A stretch of DNA of 47,008 nucleotides from Candidatus Acetothermia bacterium (GTDB lineage: Bacteria; Bipolaricaulota; Bipolaricaulia; Bipolaricaulales; Bipolaricaulaceae), in contig PWTC01000001.1 of the NCBI GenBank assembly GCA_003563005.1, positions 1 to 47,008 of the forward strand. Reading direction: 5' to 3'. Under the pieces are notes generated by a model that made no database searches, was not told the DNA's origin, and saw only the letters and a program-made list of their open reading frames with translations. Below, in pieces: positions 15,935 to 26,034 of this stretch (position 1 is the first letter of the stretch; each line of letters starts with the position of its first letter). Position numbers and translations under genes: made by a program.

Positions 15935-17636
15935 GGTGGAAACGGTCAAGGAGAAGCTCGATATCGTGGCCCTCATCGGGCGCTACGTGACCCTCGCGCC
16001 GTCGGGCAAGGCGTACAAGGGCAGGTGCCCGTTCCATGCCGATAGCAGCCCGTCGATGACGGTCTCCCCGGAGAAGGGACTGTGGCACTGCTTCGGCTGC
16101 GGGGCCGGGGGCGACGCGATTGGGTTCATCATGCGGGCCGAGCGGCTGAGCTTCGGCGAGGCGCTGGCGCGGCTGGCCGAGGAGGTCGGGGTCGAGCTCT
16201 CCGGAGGGGGCGAAAAACAGCGTCTTCTAGAGGCATGTGCTCATGTGGAGGCCTACTTTGGCCGGCAGCTCAGGGCGCGCGCTGCTGCCAAGGCGCGGGC
16301 CTATCTCCTCGAGAGAGGCCTGGACGAGGCGACCTGGGCCCGCTGGGGAATCGGCTACGCGCCCCCTGGATGGGACCGTCTCACGCGTGACCTCGGGGAC
16401 GTGGGCCGGCCGATGCTCGAGCGGCTGGGACTTCTTGTGCAGGGAGAGAAGGGCATCTACAGTCGTTTTCGCGATCGGATCATGTTCCCCCTTAGGGATC
16501 CTCAGGGGCGCCCGGTGGCCTTCGCCGGGCGTGCGCTGGAAGGAGAACCGAAGTACCTGAACGTTCCCAACACAGAGCTCTTCACCAAGGGCACACTGCT
16601 GTACGGGATGGACGTCGCCCGGGAACCCGCCAGGGTGCGAGGACATATGGTTCTCGTCGAGGGGTACACGGACGTGATCAGCCTTCATGAGTCGGGGATC
16701 GACCAGGCTGTCGGCTCGATGGGGACAGCGCTTACGGAAGCGCAGGCGCGGCTGCTGGCCCGCTATACGGATCGGGTGGTCATCGCCTTTGACAGGGATG
16801 CCGCCGGCTCGGCCGCGTCGCTACGGGGCATGGGAATCCTGCGATCTGCAGGACTTGCGGTTGACGTGGCCCAGCTTCCCCCGGGAGAGGATCCCGATAC
16901 GCTCGTGCGGGACCAAGGAGCAGATGGCTTCCGGGGCGTGATCGAGGATGCCCGACCCTTTCATCGTTTCTTCCTGGCGTCGCTGGGAGAGCGGTACGAT
17001 CTTCAGAGCATCGAGGGAAAGGAACGGGCGCTCGACGAGGCACGTGAACTCTGGAAGAGGATCGAGAGCATCCCTCTGCGCCACGAACTCGGGCAAGGGC
17101 TCGCGCGCACCCTTGATCTCCCCGAAGAGGAGGTGCTGGGTGTGCTGAGGGGGGCATCGCGGGCACGCCCTGCGGAAGCGCAGGATGAGCGGGCGCTGGA
17201 CGCCGAGGACATCGTGGTGCACTTCCTGCTGGCCGGGGCGTTACCTGAGGAGGTGATCGTTGACCTTGAGATGGGGCAGTTCTCCCCGGAATATCGGTCT
17301 ATAGTGGAACGGTGGTTGGAGCTCTGGCGTTCCGGAGGAACGCCTTCCGTCGGGGCGGTATCCGAGAACCTTGACGAGGAGACCTCGTCCAGAGTGGCGC
17401 GGACGGTCATGCTCGACCTCGTCTTCGACGACGAGCGGCGTGCCATGGAAGATGCGGTGCGACGTTTCCTGTATCTTCCCAGACTAGAAGAGGAGATCCG
17501 CTCTACGCTCAAGGAGCTCTCTCAAGCGGAGGCATGCGGCGACGATGAGACGATGATCGCGCTGACCCGAAGGTATCAAGAGCTCTGCCGCGCGAGACTG
17601 CGAGGGGGGAGGCAGCGTGAACCCGAAGCCGGTTGA
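15921..17636 (+). CDS. dnaG: DNA primase
   Basis: Makes RNA primers at the replication fork. The 571-aa protein has an N-terminal CHC2 zinc finger with Cys36, His39, Cys57 and Cys60 ([11 protein letters not shown]... [10 protein letters not shown]), and the primase core ending in a TOPRIM domain near residues 240-300 ([15 protein letters not shown], then [14 protein letters not shown]). The C-terminal part is the DnaB-binding helical region. The ATG at 15921 has GAGGG 7 bases upstream. The stop overlaps rpoD by 20 bases, giving the widespread dnaG-rpoD macromolecular-synthesis pair. Confidence 0.96.
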   Translation: MARPEVETVKEKLDIVALIGRYVTLAPSGKAYKGRCPFHADSSPSMTVSPEKGLWHCFGCGAGGDAIGFIMRAERLSFGEALARLAEEVGVELSGGGEKQRLLEACAHVEAYFGRQLRARAAAKARAYLLERGLDEATWARWGIGYAPPGWDRLTRDLGDVGRPMLERLGLLVQGEKGIYSRFRDRIMFPLRDPQGRPVAFAGRALEGEPKYLNVPNTELFTKGTLLYGMDVAREPARVRGHMVLVEGYTDVISLHESGIDQAVGSMGTALTEAQARLLARYTDRVVIAFDRDAAGSAASLRGMGILRSAGLAVDVAQLPPGEDPDTLVRDQGADGFRGVIEDARPFHRFFLASLGERYDLQSIEGKERALDEARELWKRIESIPLRHELGQGLARTLDLPEEEVLGVLRGASRARPAEAQDERALDAEDIVVHFLLAGALPEEVIVDLEMGQFSPEYRSIVERWLELWRSGGTPSVGAVSENLDEETSSRVARTVMLDLVFDDERRAMEDAVRRFLYLPRLEEEIRSTLKELSQAEACGDDETMIALTRRYQELCRARLRGGRQREPEAG

Positions 17637-18705
17637 ACCGCGCGATCCGAGACTCGAACATGAGCTTGGCACGGAGGAGAGTTTCTCCGAGGAACTCCTG
17701 GACACCTTGCCCCTCCTGGAGGAGCTCGCCGAGGCCACCGAGCCCGAGCCCCAGGACTGGCCGGACGAGGACCCGGAGGAGCGGGGTAAAGACCTAGTTC
17801 GCACGTACTTGCGTGAGATCGGCCGTGTCCCACTGCTCACCAAGGAGCAGGAGATCGAGCTCGCACAGGGAATCGAGGCGGGGAACGCGGCGCTCGAGGC
17901 GCTGAAAGGGGACGGACTGTCCCCGGAACGTGAAGAGCAGCTTCGCCAGCAGGCGGCGGCGGGACAGGCTGCCCATGAGCAACTGACGGTGGCCAACCTG
18001 CGGCTGGTCGTGTCCATCGCCAAGCGCTACATGCACCGAGGAGTCTCGTTTCTCGACCTCATCCAAGAGGGAAACATGGGACTTATGAGGGCGGTGGAGA
18101 AGTTCGACTGGCGCAAGGGGTACAAGTTCTCGACCTACGCCACCTGGTGGATCCGGCAGTCCATCACTCGAGCCATTGCTGATCAGGCACGCACCATACG
18201 CGTGCCGGTGCACACGGTGGAGGCGCTTCAAGAGCTGCGGAGACTTCGGCGTGAGCACATCCAGCGTCACGGAAGGGCGCCGACTTATGAGGAGCTGGCC
18301 GTGCAGCTGGGCACTAGTGTGGACCGCGTGAAGAAGATCGACCAGGCGGCCTCGTACACAGCCTCTCTGGAGCGCCCTCTGTCCGAGGACGACGACGATA
18401 CGCTCGGGGACTTTCTTGCCGATGCGTCCATCCCTTCTCCCGCCAGGGAAGCCCTGCGCTCCAAGCTCAAGGAGGAACTCCAGAAGGTCCTGCTGGGCTT
18501 GGAGCAGCGCGAACGCGAGATCCTCGAGTTGCGCTACGGGCTGTCCGATGGGCATCCCCGTACCCTGAAGGAGGTCGCGGCCATGTTCGACGTGACCCGG
18601 GAGCGTGTACGCCAGATCGAGATCAAGGCGCTGGAGAAGCTCAAACACCCCGCACGGCAGCAGTCCCTAAGGCGCTTTCGGAACCTCCTCTCGGCGGAAG
18701 AGTGA
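17617..18705 (+). CDS. rpoD: Primary RNA polymerase sigma factor (sigma-70)
   Basis: Housekeeping sigma factor, 362 aa. The N-terminus is acidic and short, so a full region 1.1 is lacking. Region 1.2 begins near residue 57 ([17 protein letters not shown]). Region 2 with the -10-reading helix is [20 protein letters not shown]. Region 4.2 has the helix-turn-helix [20 protein letters not shown] near the C-terminus. Start GTG 17617 has GGGGGAGG upstream and overlaps dnaG. Its canonical region 2.4 fits the TANNNT-type -10 boxes seen at many genes in this window. The stop overlaps miaA (GTGA). Confidence 0.96.
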   Translation: MNPKPVEPRDPRLEHELGTEESFSEELLDTLPLLEELAEATEPEPQDWPDEDPEERGKDLVRTYLREIGRVPLLTKEQEIELAQGIEAGNAALEALKGDGLSPEREEQLRQQAAAGQAAHEQLTVANLRLVVSIAKRYMHRGVSFLDLIQEGNMGLMRAVEKFDWRKGYKFSTYATWWIRQSITRAIADQARTIRVPVHTVEALQELRRLRREHIQRHGRAPTYEELAVQLGTSVDRVKKIDQAASYTASLERPLSEDDDDTLGDFLADASIPSPAREALRSKLKEELQKVLLGLEQREREILELRYGLSDGHPRTLKEVAAMFDVTRERVRQIEIKALEKLKHPARQQSLRRFRNLLSAEE

Positions 18706-19625
18706 CCGTCCTGCTCCTCACCGGCCCGACGGCCTCGGGCAAGTCACGCATCGCGCTCTGGTTGGCCAAGCGGACGCAGGCGGAGATCATCTCGGCTGAT
18801 GCAAGGGTGGTGTACAGAGGTCTTGTGATCGGGACGGACCGGCCTGCGGAGGACGAGCTGGCCAGCGTCCCACATCACCTCATCGGTATACTGGATCCTT
18901 ATGAGATTTACGATGCGGCGCGTTTCCGGGCTGACTGCGAGCGGCTGGTCGAGGGAATCCACCACCGAGGGCGGCGCGCCATCGTCGCGGGCGGGAGCAC
19001 GCTATACGTACGGGCGCTCACCCGAGGGCTGTTCCCCGGCCCGTCCGCCGACCGTGCCCTGCGCCAGGAGCTTTCGGCATTACCGGATGATGCGCTGCAC
19101 GCTCAGCTACAACGGGTCGACCCTGAGGCCTCCGCCAGGATCGGCCCGACCGATCGTGTGCGGATGATCCGAGCGCTCGAGATTTACCGGGCGACGGGGG
19201 TCCCCCAGTCAGTTCACTTCGGAAAGGAGACCCCGTTCCCGTGGCCGCTTCTTAGAGTCGGTGTGCACGTGGAACGGGACGAACTCCAACAGCGCATCGA
19301 GCGCCGGGTGGAGCACATGTTCTCGGCCGGCCTTGTAGACGAAGCCCGTGCCCTGTGGGCGCGGGATCTCCCCCCTGAGGCACCCGCACGGCGGACGATC
19401 GGCTACCAGGAGTTGTTCTCCCATTTCCGTGGCGAGATGCCGCTGGAGGAGGCACGAAAGAAGATCGTTGCTCGTACGAAGGCCTACGCCAGACGTCAGA
19501 TGGCCTGGTTAAGAAAGGAAGACCTGATATGGATCGATGCGACCGGGCGCGAGATGGCGGAGGTCGGTAGGGAGATCCTCGCGATGTGGGAGGAGCGGGC
19601 CAGCGGTACCCCTGACCGCGGATAG
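18702..19625 (+). CDS. miaA: tRNA dimethylallyltransferase
   Basis: Adds a dimethylallyl group to N6 of A37 in tRNAs that read UNN codons. In 307 aa: P-loop GPTASGKS (residues 8-15), [11 protein letters not shown] near residue 32 (where most homologues have SxDSxQVY; here DARV), [10 protein letters not shown] near 93, and the Arg-rich IGYQE and [13 protein letters not shown] segments in the C-terminal half. The GTG start overlaps the rpoD stop by 4 bases, so expression is tied to the dnaG-rpoD operon. Confidence 0.95.
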   Translation: MTVLLLTGPTASGKSRIALWLAKRTQAEIISADARVVYRGLVIGTDRPAEDELASVPHHLIGILDPYEIYDAARFRADCERLVEGIHHRGRRAIVAGGSTLYVRALTRGLFPGPSADRALRQELSALPDDALHAQLQRVDPEASARIGPTDRVRMIRALEIYRATGVPQSVHFGKETPFPWPLLRVGVHVERDELQQRIERRVEHMFSAGLVDEARALWARDLPPEAPARRTIGYQELFSHFRGEMPLEEARKKIVARTKAYARRQMAWLRKEDLIWIDATGREMAEVGREILAMWEERASGTPDRG

Positions 19626-19670
19626 AGGAGCTTCCCGAAGCTCTCTGGGGCACTTGCGTGGTGCGTGCGC

Positions 19671-19676
19671 TAGAAT
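19671..19676 (+). promoter_or_regulatory. -10-like hexamer directly before the NAD(P)HX repair gene
   Basis: TAGAAT ends 10 bases before ATG 19687. An in-frame ATG at 19675 overlaps this hexamer and therefore could not be translated from it, which favours the 19687 start. No Shine-Dalgarno is present. Confidence 0.45.
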
Positions 19677-19686
19677 GAGCCCTGTC

Positions 19687-21243
19687 ATGTATGTCCTCAC
19701 AGCGGACGCGATCCAGGCACTCGACGAGCGGGCCGAGGCGCTGGGGGTGTCCCGCGAACTGCTCATGGAGTCTGCGGCACGCGAGGGTGCCGAGCATCTT
19801 CGCGGCTGGCTCGGGGAGATCCGAGGCACAAGGATTGCGGCGCTCTGCGGGACCGGCGGGAACGGGGGTGATGCGCTCGGCGCGCTCCGCTGGCTTTCCC
19901 TGTGGGGCGCGGACACCTTTGCGATCTTGCTGGGGGAGACGAGCGGGGCCGTCCACGCGCAGGAGAAGGCGTATCGGGCGACGTGTCCGGAGAGGCTCGT
20001 CAGGGTGACCGGAGCACATGAACTCTCCCTCTTCGAAGGGGAGCTCGCGGAGGTTGATCTCATCCTGGACGGGATCCTAGGGGTGGGAGTCCGCGGTCCG
20101 GCGCGCGGCATCTCCAAGGATGCCATCGAGCTGATCCGGCGCACAAGGGTCCCTGTCGTGTCGGTGGACCTCCCCTCGGGCTTGGCTGCGGATACGGGGG
20201 TCATCCAAGATCCGGCGGTGCGGGCGGACCTCACCCTGGCTATGGGGGCGCTCAAGCCTTGCCATGTGCTGCCCCCGGCTGCTGATCTCTGTGGTCAGGT
20301 GGAACTCGTGCCCGTGGCCTATCCACCTGCGCTGTGGGGGGAAGCCACCCCGTCGGCCGAGGTGATCACTGCTGCGCGCTGTGCCCGGCTCTTGCCGGAG
20401 CGCCCCGGGCGCGGGCACAAGGGCACGTTTGGCCGCGTGCTGGTGGTCGGCGGCGCGGTGGGGATGGCGGGTGCGATCGTCCTGGCTGCGGAAGGTGCAA
20501 TGCGCGCCGGCGCCGGACTGGTGCACGTCGTGTGCCCTGGCTCCGTCTACCAGATCGTGGCAGGGGCGATCCCCGATGCTCTCGTGCATCCCGCACCCGC
20601 CGACCCGGATGGTGGGCTCGCGCCCCAATCCGTGGCCGAGGTGATCCGCCGAGCCCAGGAGGCAGACGTGGTGTTGGTCGGCCCTGGGCTCGGCCGGGGA
20701 GAAGGCGCTGTCACGCTCATCCGTGCTCTGTGCAGCTCAGACATCGAGCGCCTGCTTATCGATGCCGATGGGTTGTACGCGTTGGCTCAGGAGCCGACGT
20801 TGCTTCCCCGCGGTGCCGGGAAGCTCGTCCTCACACCACATCTTGGGGAGTTCGCCCGACTGGCGGGCGCGGGTGCCGACGAAGCGGCCAGCGATAAGCT
20901 CGCGTGGGCACGGGAGGCCTCCCGTCGTTTGGAAGGAGTGGTGGTGCTCAAAGGACCTCCCACTGCGATCGGGAGTCCTGAGGGCGAGGTGTACCTGACG
21001 AACACGGGCAACACGGCCCTGGCCCACGGCGGCTCGGGCGACATCCTAGCCGGAGTGATCGCCGGCTTGTGGGCCGGGGGAGCTTCCGCATTCGCCGCGT
21101 CCACGGCAGCAGCCTATGTGCATGGCCTGGCCGCCGAACTCGCCGTCGCAGGCTCCTGCGAGCGAGCGGTGACGCCGACGGATCTTCTGAGGACTCTCGG
21201 GGCGAGCTTCGATCGCATCGAACGGCGGGAGGTGTCGTCATGA
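19687..21243 (+). CDS. nnr: Bifunctional NAD(P)HX epimerase / ADP- or ATP-dependent dehydratase
   Basis: Repairs hydrated NADH and NADPH. The N-terminal YjeF_N epimerase domain has GTGGNGGDALGALRWL (residues 55-70). The C-terminal carbohydrate-kinase-like dehydratase domain starts at about residue 238 with GHKGTFGRVLVVGGAVGMAG and has the catalytic Asp in NTGNTALAHGGSGDILAG near residues 438-455. The 518 aa are normal for the fused form. It stands 61 bases after miaA with its own -10, and ends in a TGA that overlaps the tatD ATG. Confidence 0.94.
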   Translation: MYVLTADAIQALDERAEALGVSRELLMESAAREGAEHLRGWLGEIRGTRIAALCGTGGNGGDALGALRWLSLWGADTFAILLGETSGAVHAQEKAYRATCPERLVRVTGAHELSLFEGELAEVDLILDGILGVGVRGPARGISKDAIELIRRTRVPVVSVDLPSGLAADTGVIQDPAVRADLTLAMGALKPCHVLPPAADLCGQVELVPVAYPPALWGEATPSAEVITAARCARLLPERPGRGHKGTFGRVLVVGGAVGMAGAIVLAAEGAMRAGAGLVHVVCPGSVYQIVAGAIPDALVHPAPADPDGGLAPQSVAEVIRRAQEADVVLVGPGLGRGEGAVTLIRALCSSDIERLLIDADGLYALAQEPTLLPRGAGKLVLTPHLGEFARLAGAGADEAASDKLAWAREASRRLEGVVVLKGPPTAIGSPEGEVYLTNTGNTALAHGGSGDILAGVIAGLWAGGASAFAASTAAAYVHGLAAELAVAGSCERAVTPTDLLRTLGASFDRIERREVSS

Positions 21244-22007
21244 AGCTCCTCGACACGCACGCGCACCTCGACTTCCCCCAGTACGACGACGACCGCCCTG
21301 CGCTGGTCGAAGCGTTGCGCGAGAGCAGTGTCGGCGTCATCAACGTCGGTGCCGATCTGCCTTCGTCTGCTGCATCGCTCGAGCTGGCACGACGGCACAC
21401 GCACGTGTTGGCGACCTGCGGGGTGCACCCGCACGAAGCCAGGAAGCTGGATGGGGCAGCGCTGGAGCGGCTGGAGGGGTTGCTGTCGTGCGGGGCCGTT
21501 GCGGTGGGCGAGTGCGGGCTCGACTTCTACCGCGACCGTTCCCCTCGCCCAAGGCAGATCGAGGCTTTCCGTGCACAGTTGCGCCTGGCACGGAAGCTGG
21601 ACCTACCTGTGGTGCTGCACCAGCGGGAGGCGTGGGACACGTTTCTTGCTGTGCTGCGTGAGGAGGGACCCGTGCAGGGGGTCGTGCACGCCTTCTCCGG
21701 CGGGCTCGCTGAGGCGGGCGAGGTGGTGGCCCTCGGGCTTCATCTGGGGATCGGTGGACCCATCACCTACCCCAAGAACAACCGCCTGCGGGAGGCTGTG
21801 CGCGCTGTCCCCCTTTCCAGGCTACTGCTGGAGACGGACGCGCCATATCTGCCGCCGCAGCCCTTCCGGGGCAGGCGCAACGACCCGCTCAAGGTGAGGC
21901 TCGTGGCACATGAACTCGCCGAGTTGCTGTCTCTGTCCGTCGAGGAGATCGCCGATCGCACCTGGACGAGCGCCTGCGCCCTGTTCGAGCACGCGCCCAG
22001 CTTCTAG
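21240..22007 (+). CDS. tatD: TatD-family metal-dependent hydrolase
   Basis: TIM-barrel metallo-hydrolase, a 3'-5' DNA/RNA exonuclease in characterised members. In 255 aa it has THAHLDF with His7 and His9, GECGLDFYRD near residues 88-97, the His ligands in VVLHQREAWDTF and GVVHAFSGG, and LLETDAPYLPPQPFRG. The ATG lies in the stop of the preceding gene (ATGA) with GGAGGTG 7 bases before it. Confidence 0.94.
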   Translation: MKLLDTHAHLDFPQYDDDRPALVEALRESSVGVINVGADLPSSAASLELARRHTHVLATCGVHPHEARKLDGAALERLEGLLSCGAVAVGECGLDFYRDRSPRPRQIEAFRAQLRLARKLDLPVVLHQREAWDTFLAVLREEGPVQGVVHAFSGGLAEAGEVVALGLHLGIGGPITYPKNNRLREAVRAVPLSRLLLETDAPYLPPQPFRGRRNDPLKVRLVAHELAELLSLSVEEIADRTWTSACALFEHAPSF

Positions 22008-22084
22008 CCGCCCTCTCGCTCTGTGTTTCCCCAAGACAGGCGTTCTCTGGCTTCGGCCCGGGTTCAGTTCTCTCCTTCGTCCTT

Positions 22085-22113
22085 TTGACGGGCGAGGGTG
22101 ACGGCTGTACCAT
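22085..22113 (+). promoter_or_regulatory. Sigma-70-type promoter of the trkA-trkH operon
   Basis: TTGACG (22085-22090), a 17-base spacer and TACCAT (22108-22113). The -10 ends 8 bases before the ATG at 22122 with no Shine-Dalgarno, making this the clearest leaderless promoter in the window. Confidence 0.75.
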
Positions 22114-22121
22114 GATCGATT

Positions 22122-22784
22122 ATGTACCTAATCGTGGTGGGCGCAGGCGGCATTGGATCTGCGCTGATCGACCTCTCCCTGCGGGATCGCCACAACGTTG
22201 CCGTTATCGAGCGGGATCCGCGTAAGGCCGAGAGCGTGACCCGGCGGTACGACGTGCTGGTGATCAACGCGGACGCGGCGTTCACCGAGGTCATCCGTGA
22301 GGCGGGCGGCGAACGCGCCGATGCCCTTATCACGACGACGCACGACGATGCGACGAACCTGATGGTCATCGCCGCAGCGGCAGACCTGGGCATCCCCTCG
22401 ATCGTGTCCGTGGTCAACGTGAAGGAGCATGCGGAGCTGTTTCGCCGACTGGGGGCGCACGTGATCGAAAACCCAGACGTGATCGTGGCCGAGTCGCTCT
22501 ACAACTCTGCCCGGAAGAAGAAGCTTGCCGACCTCGTGACCATGGCGGGCGGGGCGCAGGTGTTCAAGCTCGTCATCACCGACAAGTCACCGCTCGTCGG
22601 TAAGGCGCTTCGGGAGTGCGGAGAAGAGGGGTTGATCCCGTCGGGGATTCTCTTTGCGGCCTTGGAGCGGGCGGGCGAACTCATGATCCCCGTCGGGTCG
22701 ACCGTGCTGGAACCGGGAGATCGTCTTACGGTCTACACCAAAGAGCATGTGAGCGACGCACTGATCGAGCGGTTGGCGGGCTAA
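22122..22784 (+). CDS. TrkA/KtrA-type potassium channel regulatory subunit
   Basis: Cytoplasmic gating-ring protein. In 220 aa it has a Rossmann RCK_N domain with VGAGGIGSALIDL (residues 6-18) and the acidic end of strand 2 in VIERD, which selects NAD(H)/nucleotides. A TrkA_C domain follows from about residue 140 (FKLVITDKSPLVGKALRECG ... LEPGDRLTVYTK). It is the single-RCK form, like KtrA, rather than the double form of E. coli TrkA. The membrane subunit starts 2 bases downstream. Confidence 0.92.
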   Translation: MYLIVVGAGGIGSALIDLSLRDRHNVAVIERDPRKAESVTRRYDVLVINADAAFTEVIREAGGERADALITTTHDDATNLMVIAAAADLGIPSIVSVVNVKEHAELFRRLGAHVIENPDVIVAESLYNSARKKKLADLVTMAGGAQVFKLVITDKSPLVGKALRECGEEGLIPSGILFAALERAGELMIPVGSTVLEPGDRLTVYTKEHVSDALIERLAG

Positions 22785-22786
22785 CC

Positions 22787-24265
22787 ATGTTTCCCCGTGA
22801 TCTGAGGATCGTCCTGCGAGGCCTCGGCCTCCTCGTCCCCATGGTGGGCCTCATGGCAGCGTTGTCGGTTCCGGTCGCGCTGTGGTTTGGGGAGCACTTC
22901 GCCCTGTGGCCGCTTGGGCTGACGGTGGGGGTTGCCATGGGGCTCGGCCTGCTCCTGTACCTCCCCTTTCGCCGCGCCGGAGAGGCGCAGCTCAAGCACG
23001 CGCTCCTGATCGCGGCGCTCGGCTGGCTGTTGATCGCCGTGGTCGGAGCGCTTCCCTTCTGGCTTATGTCCGTCCTGCAGGCAGGGGGAGAGGCCTTGCC
23101 TTATGCGGACTTCAGCGCCGCGTTCTTCGAGTCCGTTTCCGGCTACACGAGCACCGGCCTCACCATGGCTGAGCGGCCGGATCTCCTGCCGCGCACGCTC
23201 CAGTGGTGGCGTTCGTTCACCGAATGGATCGGCGGGATGGGCGTCATTGTCCTCATGCTAACCGTGATGGCCGGTCCGGGCAGGACCACCATGAGTCTGT
23301 ACCTGGCCGAGGCGCGCACGGAGAAGATCCATCCCTCGGTTGTGTCGACCGTGCGGACCATGTGGTGGATCTTCGTGGTGCTGACCGGCGGGGCCGTCGT
23401 GGCCTTCTGGGCGGGGGGCATGCCACTGTGGGAGGCCGTGAACCACGGGATGACCGGCCTGGCCACGGGAGGTTTCACGTTGTGGCCCGAGTCCATAGGA
23501 CACTACAACTCCGTGGGTCTGGAGCTGGTGGTCATGCTCGTCATGATTGCAGGTTCGGTGAGCTTCGTAGTGCATCACCGAGCCGTGCAACGAGGACCGC
23601 GCCACTACCTGCGTGACATCCAGACGCGATGGTTCTTGGGGTTCCTGGTGGGCGGGTCGGTGCTCGTCGCGCTTCAGGCCTTGGCGCAGCTCATGCCAGG
23701 CCAGGCATTTCGCCATGGGTTCTTCCAGTACGTGTCGGCGATGACGTGCACAGGTTTCGCGACGAGCCCGGTTGTCGCATGGTCCGACGCGGCCAAACTC
23801 ATGCTCTCCTTTGGCATGATCGTGGGTGGAGCAGCCGGCTCTACGACGGGGGGGATCAAGGTCATGCGGTTCCTGCTCTTGCTGCGCGGGGTCGGTTGGC
23901 ACCTTCGAAAGGCGGTCAAGCCTGCCGACGCGCTGGTGCCGTTCCGTCTCGGGGGGCATGTGTTCGCCGAAGGAGAGGCCTACCGCAGGCTTGAAGAGGC
24001 CTCCACGATCACGTTCCTGTGGCTGGGCTTCTTCCTAGCGGCGGTGCTGGCCTTAGCCCAGTTCGTCCCCCCCGAACACGGGCTCGCGGACGTCCTGTTC
24101 GAGGTCGCCTCGGCCCAGGGCAACGTGGGGCTCTCAGTGGGAATCACCAACCCCGCCATGCCCACGCCTGCCAAGCTCATCCTGTCCTTCAGCATGTGGG
24201 TCGGACGGCTGGAGATCATCCCTGTGCTGATGCTCGTGCGGAGCCTGGTGCGCGGCATGCGTTGA
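22787..24265 (+). CDS. TrkH/KtrB-type potassium uptake membrane subunit
   Basis: A 492-aa ion-conducting subunit with four membrane-pore-membrane repeats. The four filter-like segments are readable: SVSGYTSTGLTM, GMTGLATGGFTL, SAMTCTGFATSP and ASAQGNVGLSVG. The TrkH-type length and N-terminal extra helices are present. The start ATG 22787 directly follows the regulator stop; the open frame upstream is a shadow of the regulator gene. Imports K+ (or Na+-coupled K+) under control of the preceding RCK protein. Confidence 0.94.
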   Translation: MFPRDLRIVLRGLGLLVPMVGLMAALSVPVALWFGEHFALWPLGLTVGVAMGLGLLLYLPFRRAGEAQLKHALLIAALGWLLIAVVGALPFWLMSVLQAGGEALPYADFSAAFFESVSGYTSTGLTMAERPDLLPRTLQWWRSFTEWIGGMGVIVLMLTVMAGPGRTTMSLYLAEARTEKIHPSVVSTVRTMWWIFVVLTGGAVVAFWAGGMPLWEAVNHGMTGLATGGFTLWPESIGHYNSVGLELVVMLVMIAGSVSFVVHHRAVQRGPRHYLRDIQTRWFLGFLVGGSVLVALQALAQLMPGQAFRHGFFQYVSAMTCTGFATSPVVAWSDAAKLMLSFGMIVGGAAGSTTGGIKVMRFLLLLRGVGWHLRKAVKPADALVPFRLGGHVFAEGEAYRRLEEASTITFLWLGFFLAAVLALAQFVPPEHGLADVLFEVASAQGNVGLSVGITNPAMPTPAKLILSFSMWVGRLEIIPVLMLVRSLVRGMR

Positions 24266-24288
24266 GGGCACCGGAGGAGCGTGGCCCG

Positions 24289-24294
24289 TACAAT
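24289..24294 (+). promoter_or_regulatory. -10 box before the biotin carboxyl carrier gene
   Basis: TACAAT 20 bases before the TTG start, with the strong ribosome site AAGGGAGGG in between. No clear -35 box. Confidence 0.4.
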
Positions 24295-24314
24295 AGCCAA
24301 GAAGGGAGGGAGCC

Positions 24315-24704
24315 TTGGATCTGGACGAGCTTCGCAAGTTATGCGCCCTGCTACGAGAGGAAGGCCTGTCCGAGCTGACCATCTGGGAGGAGGACGGCCG
24401 GAGGATCACGCTGCGCCGCGCCGCGGCATCCGTGCCTGTGGCCTCGGTCCAAGAGACGACCGAGGCGCTGCTTGTGCGCTCTCCGGTGGTGGGCACGTTC
24501 TGGAGGGGACCGTCGCCCGGTGGGCCGCCGTTCGTCGAGGTGGGGGAGCGGGTGGAACCGGGCAAGGTGATGTGCATCGTCGAGGCGATGAAGGTGATGA
24601 ACGAAGTGCGGGCCGATCAGGCGTGTACCGTGGAGGAAATCTTGGTCGAGGACGGGAAGCCCGTGGAGTACGGGCAACCCCTGTTCCGCGTGCGCGTGGA
24701 GTGA
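24315..24704 (+). CDS. accB: Biotin carboxyl carrier protein
   Basis: Carries carboxybiotin between biotin carboxylase and a carboxyltransferase. The 129-aa sequence starts with a short helix region (MDLDELRKLCALLREEGLSE), a brief linker, and a biotinyl domain with the modified Lys93 in VEAMKVMNEV. It is a little shorter than E. coli BCCP. The start is TTG 24315 with AAGGGAGGG (24302-24310) 4 bases before it; no ATG or GTG is available. It sits 1 base upstream of accC. No carboxyltransferase (accA/accD) gene is in the window. Confidence 0.9.
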   Translation: MDLDELRKLCALLREEGLSELTIWEEDGRRITLRRAAASVPVASVQETTEALLVRSPVVGTFWRGPSPGGPPFVEVGERVEPGKVMCIVEAMKVMNEVRADQACTVEEILVEDGKPVEYGQPLFRVRVE

Positions 24705-24705
24705 G

Positions 24706-26034
24706 TTGGAAAAGGTCCTGATTGCAAACCGTGACGAGATCGCCCTGCGCATCATCGACGCGTGCAGGGAGACAGGCCTGTCCGCTGTCGCTGTGTACTC
24801 TGATGTGGAGCGCAACGCGCTCCATGTGCGCGAGGCCCCGGAGGCTGTCTGCATAGGGCCGGCGGAACCGAGCCGGTCGTACCTATCCACGCCCACTCTG
24901 ATGGCGGCCTGTGAGACCACGGGTGCCGATGCACTGCACCCCGGATACGGTTTCCTCTCCGAGAGCGTGGACCTCGCCGATGTCTGCCGTGAGCACGGGA
25001 TCACGTTTGTCGGCCCGCCCGCACATGTGCTGGCGGTGGCGGGCGACAAAGCGGAGGCCAAACGACGCGTGGCTGAGGCAGGGATCCCCGTGCTTGAGGG
25101 CTCCGAGCCGCTCAAGGACATAGCTGCGCTCGCCGAGGCGGCGCGGGCGGTGGGCTACCCGCTACTCCTCAAAGCGGTAGCGGGCGGTGGAGGACGGGGT
25201 ATCCGGGTGGTTCGGGCCGAGGTCGAGCTCGCCGATGCCTTTAGGCGTGCTCAAGAGGAGGCTTCGGCTGCGTTCGGGGATGGGCGTGTCTTTCTCGAGC
25301 GCTTCGTGCCCTCGCCAAGGCACGTGGAAGTGCAGATACTCGCCGACCAAAGCGGCAACGTGGTCCATTGGGGGACACGAGACTGCACCGTGCAGCGCCG
25401 GCATCAGAAGCTGGTCGAGGAGTCGCCTGCACCGGGGCTCACCGCGGTGCAACGGCGGCGCCTGGCAGAGGCTGGGGTGGAGGCAGCCCGGGCGCTGGCG
25501 TACATCGGTATCGGCACGGTCGAGTTTCTCGTCGACAACGGCACGTTCTACTTCATCGAGATCAACGCCCGTATCCAGGTCGAGCACCCGGTCTCGGAGG
25601 TGCTGGTCGGCCACAATCTGGTCCAAGAACAGCTCCGGATCACACAGGGAGAGGCCCTTGGCTATACCCAGTCTCAGATCGAGTTCTGGGGACATGCGAT
25701 CGAGTGCCGCATCAACGCCGAGGACCCCGCGCGCGGGTTCCTGCCCTCCTCGGGGCGGGTCTGCATCGATCATCTTCCCGGCGGAATGGGTGTGCGCTTG
25801 GACACGGCCATGTACCAAGGGATGCCGGTGCTCCCCTACTACGATCCCCTGCTCGCCAAGTTGATCACCTACGGAGAGACCCGCGAGGAAGCGCGCATCC
25901 GCATGTACGGGGCCCTGCGACGGTTCCGCATCCACGGTGTCACCACGAACAAGGAGCTCCTCACAGAGGTCGTCTCCCATCCCGACTTTGCTGCCGGGAG
26001 GATGACCACGGACTTCCTTGAGCGCATCGCCTAG
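24706..26034 (+). CDS. accC: Biotin carboxylase
   Basis: ATP-grasp enzyme that carboxylates biotin on the carrier protein using bicarbonate. In 442 aa: N-terminal KVLIANRDEIALRII, where Asp replaces the nearly invariant Gly of NRGEIA; HPGYGFLSES; glycine loop KAVAGGGGRGIRVV; DCTVQRRHQKLVEESPAP; and the catalytic FIEINARIQVEHPVSE. The C-terminal domain is complete. The start is TTG 24706, 1 base after the accB stop. It could serve acetyl-CoA, propionyl-CoA or pyruvate carboxylation, depending on a carboxyltransferase encoded elsewhere. Confidence 0.93.
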   Translation: MEKVLIANRDEIALRIIDACRETGLSAVAVYSDVERNALHVREAPEAVCIGPAEPSRSYLSTPTLMAACETTGADALHPGYGFLSESVDLADVCREHGITFVGPPAHVLAVAGDKAEAKRRVAEAGIPVLEGSEPLKDIAALAEAARAVGYPLLLKAVAGGGGRGIRVVRAEVELADAFRRAQEEASAAFGDGRVFLERFVPSPRHVEVQILADQSGNVVHWGTRDCTVQRRHQKLVEESPAPGLTAVQRRRLAEAGVEAARALAYIGIGTVEFLVDNGTFYFIEINARIQVEHPVSEVLVGHNLVQEQLRITQGEALGYTQSQIEFWGHAIECRINAEDPARGFLPSSGRVCIDHLPGGMGVRLDTAMYQGMPVLPYYDPLLAKLITYGETREEARIRMYGALRRFRIHGVTTNKELLTEVVSHPDFAAGRMTTDFLERIA

